The notes beneath the pieces are model-generated. The model was given only the letters and a program-made list of their open reading frames with translations, did not search any database and was not told the DNA's origin. From NCBI GenBank assembly GCA_946479255.1, contig CAMLFK010000184.1, positions 1 through 10,104 of the forward strand: 10,104 nt of DNA, in the 5' to 3' direction. Source of the DNA: an uncultured Oxalobacteraceae bacterium. Lineage in GTDB: Bacteria; Pseudomonadota; Gammaproteobacteria; Burkholderiales; Burkholderiaceae. Shown piece after piece: positions 1 through 7,100 of this stretch; the first letter of the stretch is position 1, and each line of letters begins with the position of its first letter. Made by a program: the position numbers and the translations under genes.

Positions 1-494
1 CCGCGACCAATATGATCGCCACCGACTGGCGCCAGATGGCCCATTCGCACCTGCTCGGCGCGGTCGACATTCCGCTGGCCGATCCGCACTTCTGGACCAT
101 GCAGGGTTCGGTGCGCCTGGCCCAGTTGTGCCATGAATGGGGCCTGACCTGGGGTTCGCATTCGAATAATCACTTCGACGTGTCGCTGGCCATGTTCACC
201 CATGCCGCAGCGGCGGCGCCGGGCAAGATCACGGCCATCGACACGCACTGGATCTGGCAGGAAGGCGAAGAACGCCTGACCCGCGCGCCTTTGCAGATCG
301 CCGGCGGCGCGGTCAAGGTGCCGCCGGCCCCGGGCTTGGGGATCGAACCGGACCTGGACCGCATCGCACAAGCCCATGAACTCTACAAGAAGGTGGCGAC
401 CACCGCGCGCGACGACGCCATGGCGATGCGCTACCTCGTGCCCGGCTGGACTTACTCGGCCAAGCGGCCGAGCTTGAGCTTCGGCCGGGATTAA
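1..494 (+). CDS. gudD: Glucarate dehydratase, C-terminal part (5' end outside window)
   Basis: Enolase-superfamily enzyme that dehydrates D-glucarate (and L-idarate) to 5-keto-4-deoxyglucarate in cytoplasmic aldaric acid catabolism. About 163 residues are visible of a protein normally near 445 residues, so roughly the last third is here. The frame is open from base 3 ([10 protein letters not shown]) to TAA at 492-494. The segment is close to E. coli GudD as I remember it: the [13 protein letters not shown] stretch carries the Asp of the catalytic His-Asp dyad, and GSHSNNHFD carries the catalytic His, about 26 residues later. The [20 protein letters not shown] block and the C-terminal [15 protein letters not shown] are also family-typical. 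Upstream neighbours (transporter, KDG aldolase) cannot be seen. It converges on the next gene with only 20 bases between the stops and no convincing terminator there. The function call is firm; substrate preference among aldarates is inferred. Confidence 0.95.
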   Translation, partial: ATNMIATDWRQMAHSHLLGAVDIPLADPHFWTMQGSVRLAQLCHEWGLTWGSHSNNHFDVSLAMFTHAAAAAPGKITAIDTHWIWQEGEERLTRAPLQIAGGAVKVPPAPGLGIEPDLDRIAQAHELYKKVATTARDDAMAMRYLVPGWTYSAKRPSLSFGRD

Positions 495-514
495 AGACCG
501 CGCGCGTGTTGGCC

Positions 515-1264
515 TTAGCGTGATACCCGCTTGCGGGCACCGACTAAAACGGCGGCGCCGGCCAGCAGCATCAGGTAGGTCTGCGGCTCCGGCACGGCGG
601 GAATGCCAGACACCGAAGCGTCGGCGACGCTGTCGATCCTCAGTTCGCCCGTTCGCGCGGCCGTGTCGGTTTCGAGATAGCCGAACAGGCGCGCCGCCAG
701 CGAGTTGTCATCGGCATACAGCTCGTCGACAAACCGCGTATATCGATACGACGAGTCCGCGCGGGGATGATCCAGCGTGCCGATGAAGGTCACCCGCGCC
801 AGCGCGAAATCGCCAGGCGAATGCGTGGAAGCAGCCTGCGCCGACAGCGTGAAACGCACGCCGGTCGATGGCGACAAGGTGAACTCCAGCAGCGACAGAT
901 TGCTTGCGCGGCTGCTGATGTAGCCACTTGCCGGTTTCTCGGCGGCGACGCTGGCCTGCTGGCCTGCCACGCTGGTCAGCGTGCTTGCGTTGCCGTACGC
1001 GCCAGCGGCGGACGTGGCCCCATGGTCCATGCGGGAGTCATACAGCCCTGCACCCGGACCAGTGATATACGAACTGCGCGATTCGAGCGACTCGACAAAC
1101 GACAGCGATGGCGTGATGCCATCGGTGAGGTCGAGGTCGAACAGCTGATAGGTGAAGTTGGATATGTTCGCGCTGGAGCTGGCGATCTGGGCCGCAGCGT
1201 TCGACATCACTGCCGCCAGGCCAAGTGCCAGCACGGCGGCGCGGCGATATGATGCATTCTTCAT
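515..1264 (-). CDS. PEP-CTERM sorting-domain protein, function unknown
   Basis: A 249-residue exported protein. I start it at the ATG at 1262-1264 (M-K-N-A-S-Y-R-R) rather than the in-frame GTG 12 bases upstream, because the GTGGGGA just 5 bases before the ATG can act as a purine-rich ribosome-binding site and the protein then begins directly with a basic n-region. Residues 9-25 form a signal-peptide core with likely cleavage after S-N-A-A-A (about residue 25). The body is Ser/Ala/Thr-rich with no enzyme motif I recognise. The C-terminus (about 224-249) is a classic PEP-CTERM tripartite signal: VPEP, a hydrophobic helix (YLMLLAGAAVLVGA), then a basic tail (RKRVSR). In the family this tail is cut by an exosortase (EpsH/XrtA type) and the protein goes to the surface or exopolysaccharide matrix. 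No exosortase is in the window. The early block N-F-T-Y-Q-L-F-D-L-D-L resembles, from memory, a recurring Oxalobacteraceae PEP-CTERM group without known function. Molecular role is unknown. Confidence 0.87.
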   Translation of the reverse strand: MKNASYRRAAVLALGLAAVMSNAAAQIASSSANISNFTYQLFDLDLTDGITPSLSFVESLESRSSYITGPGAGLYDSRMDHGATSAAGAYGNASTLTSVAGQQASVAAEKPASGYISSRASNLSLLEFTLSPSTGVRFTLSAQAASTHSPGDFALARVTFIGTLDHPRADSSYRYTRFVDELYADDNSLAARLFGYLETDTAARTGELRIDSVADASVSGIPAVPEPQTYLMLLAGAAVLVGARKRVSR

Positions 1265-1306
1265 AAAAATCCCCACATGTTAGCGCCCACATGAGCGCAG
1301 GGATGA

Positions 1307-1335
1307 TTTTTAATGAAACAGTGAAAAAATGCTAA
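1307..1335 (-). promoter_or_regulatory. Possible sigma-70 promoter of the PEP-CTERM gene
   Basis: On the minus strand, TTAGCA (1330-1335) and TAAAAA (1307-1312) are separated by exactly 17 bases in a locally AT-rich stretch, about 45 bases before the chosen ATG. Each hexamer matches the consensus at 4 of 6 positions. A competing -35 (TTGAAA, slightly further upstream) has no good -10 partner. This is weak, motif-only evidence. Confidence 0.25.
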
Positions 1336-1351
1336 GACATTTCAATCGTGC

Positions 1352-1385
1352 GGCGTGTATGTGGCGCATTTGCCGCACACACGCC
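1352..1385. repeat. Strong inverted repeat (hairpin) between GH74 and PEP-CTERM genes
   Basis: Two 14-base arms (1352-1365 and 1372-1385) flank a 6-base loop. Twelve of 14 positions pair perfectly; of the other two, one becomes a G-U wobble in RNA from either strand. There is no T-run immediately after it on either strand, so it is not a canonical intrinsic terminator. It lies 69 bases after the GH74 stop and just upstream of the proposed PEP-CTERM promoter. It may be a second termination or 3'-end protecting structure for the xyloglucanase message, or a bidirectional protein site. Confidence 0.55.
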
Positions 1386-1412
1386 TGGAAGTTCAAGCAA
1401 AAGATTTCCAAT

Positions 1413-1446
1413 GGGCAGTGGGCGCCTGCTGCAGCGCCCACTACCC
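1413..1446 (-). terminator. Hairpin after the GH74 gene, probable transcript 3' end
   Basis: The 9-bp perfect stem AGTGGGCGC/GCGCCCACT (1417-1425 with 1434-1442) is extended by three more G-C pairs beyond one mismatch (1413-1415 with 1444-1446), with an 8-base loop. It starts 7 bases after the xyloglucanase TAA at 1454-1456. The downstream sequence on the minus strand has only a short, delayed T-tract (about 10 bases later), so intrinsic termination may be inefficient. A role in Rho-assisted termination or 3'-end stability fits equally well. Confidence 0.5.
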
Positions 1447-1453
1447 TGCACTG

Positions 1454-3592
1454 TTAAGGCTTGCCGTACACCACGCCACGACCTGCCGTGCTCATGTACA
1501 CCACACCAAAGGTGTTCATGTCGCCGACCACGAACTGGCCGTTGGCCGGACCACCGTATTCGTGCGCATCGTCATTGATGCGTACCCACGAAGCGCCGGT
1601 ATTGGTCGAACGGAACAGACCACGCACGCCGCCTACCGTGCCCCAGATGAAGATGGTCGGATAGCTCGCATTCACATCGGCCTTGCCGAAGCCGATCGCC
1701 ATGCAATCGGTGACCGAAGCGAGCGAGCTGAACGAGCTGCCCGAATTGGTCGAACGCATCAGGCCGCCGCCGCCCAGCGGCACCCAGATATCGCCTTCGC
1801 GCCCTGGCGCCACACGGATCAGCCCGGTGCCGCCGGAGGCGGTGAAGCCGCCCGCAGCGAACGAGACGCCGCCGTTGGTGCTGACCATGATGGTGCCGTT
1901 GTTGTACGCGTAGAACTTGTTGTTGTTGACCGAGTCCGCGGTTGGGCGGATGTTGGCGGTCGACAGGCCGCTGACCGTGCTCCAGCTGGCGCCCAGGTTG
2001 ACCGAGCGGTAGGTGGTGGTCGAATCGGCCGGGTTGTGCAGCAGCACGCTGCCGTTTGGCGACAAAGCGACCTGGCCGTTCTTGCCGTTCATGACTGCCG
2101 CCTTGTTCCAGCTGGTGCCGCCGTTGGTGGTCGTGTACATGGCCGGCGCGTCGCCGCCGCCCGCGCGCACCATGGTGCCGGTGGCGTTGGCCGCGACCGC
2201 GAGGCCAGTGGTGGTGCCCATGCGCGGATCGTGGATCGGCGCGTAAGCGGCCACGTTGGTGTGGCGGAAGCCGTCGTAGTCGCCGATCACCGATACCACC
2301 GGACCGCCGGCCACGCTGGTCAGGTTGAGCGGCACGGTTTCTTCCAGGCCCTTGACGTCGAAGCGCCAGGTGGTGGTGGTCTGGTCGATATCGGCGGTTT
2401 TAAAGATGCCGTTGCCGGAGGTGACCCAGACCGATTTGCCGTTGAAGGGATCGAACTCGATCGAACCGGCCCAGTGGATGCTGTGGCCGGCGATCCACGA
2501 CACGCCGGCGGTATCGACCGCGAAGCCACGGGCGATCACGTCGGTCCAGCTGGCGCCGCCGTTATTGGAGACGAAGATGCGGTCGCCCCAGGCGCTGCCC
2601 TGCTGCATATAGGTGTTGACGGTCGAGGCCACCAGGCGCTGCGGATTGCCGGGCGCCACGCTGATACCGCCGAAGGCGCGGTTGAAGCCGGCCGGCGTCA
2701 CATTGCTCATGGTGCCGCCCACGTTGTACTTCCAGATCTGGCCCTGGTCCATCGGTTCCGGCTGGCTCCAGTGGCCGTGCGGGCCGGCGCCGTTGGCGTA
2801 GGTGATGTAGAAGTTGCCCGCGTTATCGTAGACGGCGCGTTGCGGCATCAGGCCCGATGGCGAGCCCGACACGGCGGTGAAGCTGGAACCGCCATTGGTG
2901 GTGACGTACAGGTTGGCGCCGGCCGAGCCGTAGCGCGACACGCCCACCACGATGCGCTGGGCCACGCCGTTCCACACGCTGTGCGGATCGGGCACGACAA
3001 AGCTGATGCCGTTTTCGTTCGGCGTGGTGGTCACGTTCAGGGCCGTCATGCGGCTCCAGCTGGCGCCCGAGTCGGTGCTCTTGAACAGGCCGTTGGCGCG
3101 GGTCCCGACGTAGAGGATATTGCTCGAACCCGGATCGTAAGCCAGGCGCTCGCCATTCTGGCGTCCCATGCCGTTGCCGTGCGCCTTGAACTGGGCGCTG
3201 ACGTCGGTGACGGTGAAGGTCTGGCCGTAATTGCTGGAGCGCAGGATCGCGGTCTTGCCGTTGTTGAAGTAGCTGATGCCGGCGAGCATGGTGACATTGG
3301 CGGCATTCTTTGGATCGACGGCCAGGGATTCGACGCCCAGGTAGCCGACTTCGCCCTCCGAGACCCAGTCGGTCATCGGCTGCCAGCGCGCTGCTATTTT
3401 GTCCCAGCGGTAGGCGCCGCCGACGTCGGTGCGGGCGTAGACCATGCCCTGTTCGGTCTTACTTGGAATAACGGCGGACACGAAGCCGCCTCCGCCGATG
3501 GCCATGCTGTCCCAGGTGTAGGCGGCAGCGGTGGTGCTGGCGCTGAACGCGATGAGCGCGGCCAGCATGGGTATGGCTTTTGGTACTTTCAT
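1454..3592 (-). CDS. Secreted GH74 xyloglucanase (xyloglucan endo-/exo-beta-1,4-glucanase)
   Basis: A 712-residue glycoside hydrolase family 74 protein that should cleave the beta-1,4-glucan backbone of xyloglucan outside the cytoplasm. Residues 1-24 are a Sec signal peptide ending T-A-A-A before Y-T-W. The mature part begins with the family-typical W-D-S-M-A-I-G-G-G-G-F-V, then V-Y-A-R-T-D-V-G-G-A-Y-R-W with Asp56, the expected general base. G-D-Y-D-G-F-R-H at 437-444 (Asp438) corresponds to the expected general acid. At least nine Asp-box/BNR-like turns (S/T-x-N/D-x-G-x-S/T-W/F) occur near residues 119, 172, 231, 342, 488, 530, 571, 614 and 662, fitting the two seven-bladed propellers of GH74. 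It ends at Y-G-K-P with no carbohydrate-binding or dockerin module. The ATG is supported by AAGGAG at 3602-3607, 9 bases upstream. Endo versus reducing-end exo mode cannot be decided by eye. It appears monocistronic. Confidence 0.92.
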   Translation of the reverse strand: MKVPKAIPMLAALIAFSASTTAAAYTWDSMAIGGGGFVSAVIPSKTEQGMVYARTDVGGAYRWDKIAARWQPMTDWVSEGEVGYLGVESLAVDPKNAANVTMLAGISYFNNGKTAILRSSNYGQTFTVTDVSAQFKAHGNGMGRQNGERLAYDPGSSNILYVGTRANGLFKSTDSGASWSRMTALNVTTTPNENGISFVVPDPHSVWNGVAQRIVVGVSRYGSAGANLYVTTNGGSSFTAVSGSPSGLMPQRAVYDNAGNFYITYANGAGPHGHWSQPEPMDQGQIWKYNVGGTMSNVTPAGFNRAFGGISVAPGNPQRLVASTVNTYMQQGSAWGDRIFVSNNGGASWTDVIARGFAVDTAGVSWIAGHSIHWAGSIEFDPFNGKSVWVTSGNGIFKTADIDQTTTTWRFDVKGLEETVPLNLTSVAGGPVVSVIGDYDGFRHTNVAAYAPIHDPRMGTTTGLAVAANATGTMVRAGGGDAPAMYTTTNGGTSWNKAAVMNGKNGQVALSPNGSVLLHNPADSTTTYRSVNLGASWSTVSGLSTANIRPTADSVNNNKFYAYNNGTIMVSTNGGVSFAAGGFTASGGTGLIRVAPGREGDIWVPLGGGGLMRSTNSGSSFSSLASVTDCMAIGFGKADVNASYPTIFIWGTVGGVRGLFRSTNTGASWVRINDDAHEYGGPANGQFVVGDMNTFGVVYMSTAGRGVVYGKP

Positions 3593-3627
3593 CTTGTGAG
3601 TCTCCTTGTGGTTTTTGTCGTACTGAT

Positions 3628-3639
3628 GAAAACGTTTTC
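3628..3639. promoter_or_regulatory. Putative LacI-family operator in the GH74 leader
   Basis: GAAAACGTTTTC is a perfect 12-bp palindrome with the central CG typical of LacI/CcpA-type sites (compare the cre-like pattern TGWAARCGYTWNCA, known for that regulator family). It sits 35 bases upstream of the xyloglucanase ATG and downstream of the proposed promoter, a suitable place for repression by roadblock. Sugar-responsive control of the xyloglucanase is inferred; no regulator gene lies in the window. Confidence 0.5.
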
Positions 3640-3675
3640 CTGGCTGTGTGTGGTTCTCCTATGCGAGGTGCTGCG

Positions 3676-3704
3676 TTACTAATCAATGCGAATCAATGAA
3701 TCAA
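3676..3704 (-). promoter_or_regulatory. Candidate sigma-70 promoter of the GH74 gene
   Basis: On the minus strand, TTGATT (3699-3704) and TAGTAA (3676-3681) are spaced by 17 bases and each matches consensus at 4 of 6 positions. A start near 3668 would give a leader of about 75 bases containing the palindrome at 3628-3639 and the Shine-Dalgarno site. The -35 lies inside three short direct repeats (AATCAATG, AATCAATG, AATCAAAG at 3681-3706), so an activator or repressor could also bind here. Confidence 0.35.
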
Positions 3705-3706
3705 AG

Positions 3707-4033
3707 GAATGCGGGCGTGACGAAACAATGGCGCACATGCCGGGCGCGGTCAGGCACGGGAGGCCGGCCGGCACGAACGAATGGCGAGGCGGCGCACGCA
3801 GGGGCGCGCCAGCGCGGCGGACTTAAGCGGGCGGCGGAAAGCGGCGTGGAGTGGCGATGCTGGACTGTGGCGGTGGCACGCGCAGTGGTCGGTTCATCAT
3901 GGTTGTTGTCTCACTTATAGTCGTTATTGTCATGCGTCCTGATTTCCGCGGACTGGGCCGGGCCGGACGACACTGTGAGTTCATTTTGCGAGCGTCCTGT
4001 ACAGATCGCAATTATGAAAATGACGAATCCGCC
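3707..4033. other. Intergenic stretch without a recognisable gene
   Basis: About 330 bases between the GH74 upstream region and the AT-rich repeat after the c-di-GMP gene. The part to about 3880 is very GC-rich; the rest is mixed. Short open frames exist on both strands (for example plus 3851-4063, which would encode a valine-rich hydrophobic segment), but none has a convincing ribosome-binding site together with a recognisable protein. I see no tRNA, repeat array or clear terminator. Confidence 0.5.
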
Positions 4034-4077
4034 CACAAAATATTACAAGTTATTGAACATTAATCATAATATTTGTG
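4034..4077. repeat. AT-rich inverted repeat downstream of the c-di-GMP regulator gene
   Basis: CACAAAATATTA (4034-4045) and TAATATTTGTG (4067-4077) are inverted copies that differ by one extra A, giving an 11-bp stem with one bulge around a 21-base AT-rich loop. It lies about 40 bases after the stop codon of the large regulator gene. The surrounding 4010-4100 is strikingly AT-rich compared with the rest of the window. It could serve as a transcript end or a protein-binding site; it is not a canonical GC-stem terminator. Confidence 0.5.
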
Positions 4078-4115
4078 TCACGTTAATTTTGTAGTAATTG
4101 CGCGACCCGGCCGGT

Positions 4116-7100
4116 TCAGCGGCCCTGGCCGTGAAGCTGGGCGTGCAGGCGGAAGCCTTCGCGGATGTTTTCGCGCAGCTGGGCGCCCTTCCAGGGCTTG
4201 GTGTAAAAGCGGTCGATCGCGCCGTGGTTGATGGCGGCGATGATCGGGGTCAGGTCGGCATACGCGGAGAGCATGATGCGGAAGGTGTCGGGACAGAGGT
4301 TTTTGACCCGCTCCATGAATTCGGTCCCGCTCATCAGCGGCATGCATTGGTCGCACAGGATCACCTGGACCTTGTGGCGCGCCAGCAGGTCGAAGCCTTC
4401 GGCCGCCGTCTGGGCAGTCAGGATGCGGTAGCCGTCCTGGGCCAGGAAGTCGGACAGCACGTCGAGCATGAAGGCGTCGTCGTCGACAATCAACAGGGTC
4501 TGCTGGTCGAGCAGGCCCTCGTCGGCCGGTGCGGACAGGTATTTTCCTTCGCTGAGCATCAGTTCAAACTCGTCGGCGGGCACCGGCCGGCTGAAGTAGT
4601 AGCCTTGCATCTCGTCGCAGCCGTGGCGGCGCAGGTAGGCCAGCTGGGCGTCGCGTTCGACACCTTCGGCGATCACCCGCAGCTTGAGGCTGTGGGCCAT
4701 GTTGATGATGGCCAGGACGATGGCGGCATCGTCCGGGTTGCTGGTCACTTCGCGCACGAAGGCGATGTCGATCTTGAGCTTGTCGATGGGGAAGCGCTTG
4801 AGGTACGCCAGGCTGGAGTAGCCGGTGCCGAAGTCGTCCACCGAGATCTGGATGCCGAGCTTTTTCAGGTTGCGCAGCACCGTGATGGTGTCTTCGGCGT
4901 TCGACATCAGCGAGCTTTCGGTCAGCTCGAGCTCCAGCAGTTCGGGGGCGATGCCGTGCACCTTGATGGCTTTGAGGACTTCTTCTTCGAGCCCGCCGAC
5001 AAAGAACTGGATGCCCGAGACGTTGACCGACAGGTGTACCGGGCCGACCTTGGAGGCAGACCATTCGGCGATCTTGCGGCAGGCTTCGTTGAGTACCCAG
5101 GTGCCGACCCGGACGATCAGGCCGGTTTCCTCCAGGATCGGCACGAACAGCGCCGGGGACACCATGCCGTGCCCCGGCCGCATCCAGCGGATCAGGGCTT
5201 CCGCCCCGCTCACCCGGCCCGAGCCGATGTGCACCTTGGGCTGGAAGTACAGGACGAATTCGTCGTTGTCGATGGCGCGCCGCAGCGCCGTCTCGAGGTC
5301 GAGCCGGGCCAGCGACTGGGCGTTCATTTCGGCGGTGAAGAAGCGGAAGGCGTCGCGCCCGGCTTCCTTGGCGCGGTACATGGCGGTGTCGGCGTACTTG
5401 ATCAGCGTGTCGGCATCGAGGCCATCGTCGGGATAGACGGTGATGCCGATGCTGGCGGTGACGGTGACGTCGTGGCCTTCGAGGCTGAACGGGCGGCGCA
5501 GCGATTCGCGGATCTTGTCCACGGCGACAATGGCGGTCTGCGGGCCTTCGGGCAGCACCAGGATGGCGGCGAATTCGTCGCCGCCGAAGCGGCCGATGGT
5601 GTCGCGCACGCGCAGGCAGTCGACCAGGCGGCCGGCGAACTGGCGCAGCAGTTCGTCGCCGATCGGATGGCCGAGCGTGTCGTTGACGGTCTTGAAGCGG
5701 TCGAGATCGAGGAACAGCACGCCGACGGCCCAGCGGTGCTCGGCGGCCTGGTCGAGCGCGCGCGTGAGCGCCGAATAAAACTGGCTGCGGTTGGGCAGCC
5801 CGGTCAGGGTGTCGAAATGGGCCAGCTTCAGGAGGCGCAGTTCGGCTTCCTTGCGTTCGGTGATGTCGCGCGCGACCGCCACCAGTACCCAGTTGGCGCC
5901 CGAGCGCAGCGTGCGGCGCTGCACTTCCACGGCAAGCATGCTGCCGTCCTTGCGCTGCAGCTGCAGTTCGGCCATGGCGCCGGTCTGGTCGCCCGACTGC
6001 AGGCGCTCGTACAGGGCTTGCAGGCGGGCGTTGTCGCCACTGTCTTCGATTGCACCGGTCGCCGCGTGAGTCTTGCCGACCCCGAGGAAGTCGGCGCGTT
6101 CGTAGCCAAGCATACGGCAGGCGGTGGCGTTGACGTCCACAAAAGACATGGCCGTGCGGTCGATCAGGAAAATGGCGTCGGCGGTGGCGTCCATCGCGGT
6201 GCGGAAGCGCCGCAGGTCTTCGTCCAGGCTGATGCGCTCGGCCATGTCGGCCGCCAGCTGGGCGTGGTGGCGCTTGATCTCGGCGTACAGCAGCAGGTTT
6301 TCGTAGGCCACCGCGATCTGCGCGCTGACGGTGACGGCGACCCGTTCGTCGACTTCGGAAAATTCGCCGGCGCCGAGCTTGTCGACCAGGTAAAGCCAGC
6401 CGTGCACGCGCTCGCGCGAGGCGATCGGCACACCGAGGAAGGAGTGCACCGGCGGGTGCGCTTGCGGCAGGCCGAGCGCCTGGGGGTCGCCGTCGTTGCC
6501 GCTTGAGCGCACCGGTTGGCGCTGTTCGAGCAGGGTGTTCAGGATCCCGACGCGCGGTGTCGATGCCACTACGCTGGCCTGGCGGCTTTCGCCGCAGGAG
6601 GAGAAATAGCGCAGCTCGTCGGCGCCGGGGTCGAGCATGCCGATGCAGGCATACTTGGAGACGCAGATGTTCTGGGCCACGCGGGAGCCGATCTCGATCA
6701 GCGCGAGCGGGTCGCGCTCGGCGCCCAGTTCGATACCGAGCTCGATGAGCGCGGTCAGGCGCAGGCTGACCGCTTGCAGGCTCGACAGGGAGCTGGACAG
6801 GCGCTCGGTCATCTGCATCACCTCCTGCGGCGACTGCAAGTCGTCGCCGAGGGCGGCGAAGCGGGTCAGGTCCTGGCTGCGCGATTCGACTTCGCCGAGG
6901 TATTCGGCGACCTTGTTATCGATCAGGAACATGCTGCTTTCGCTGGCGGCACCGGCGCCGGCATCGGCGAACTCCGGCATGGTCATCGGTTCGGGCATGC
7001 CGAGCGCTTCATGCACGGTGCGCAGGATCACTTCGGGGTCGGACGGTTTGGGCAGCACCCAGCGCACCCCGCAGGACTGGGCCAACTGGTTGGCTTCGCG

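Noticed and set aside
495..514. Possible bidirectional terminator between gudD and the PEP-CTERM gene
   Set aside because: The 20-base gap holds only a short CG-repeat stretch without a stable stem or T-run.
1282..1441. Nine-base sequence AGCGCCCAC present at 1282-1290 and 1433-1441
   Set aside because: A single short repeat in GC-rich DNA; the second copy is just one arm of the GH74 hairpin.
1355..3682. Very long plus-strand open frame (775 codons) opposite the xyloglucanase gene
   Set aside because: It is an antisense shadow made by codon bias in a GC-rich gene: composition is dominated by Gly, Ala, Val, Arg, His and Asp, there is no recognisable fold, and the minus-strand product is clearly GH74.
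3851..4063. Small plus-strand frame of 70 codons with a valine-rich hydrophobic stretch, a possible small membrane protein
   Set aside because: There is a GGAG a few bases before its ATG, but the stretch has no similarity I recognise, its end runs through the AT-rich inverted repeat, and no promoter is visible. Not enough to call a gene.
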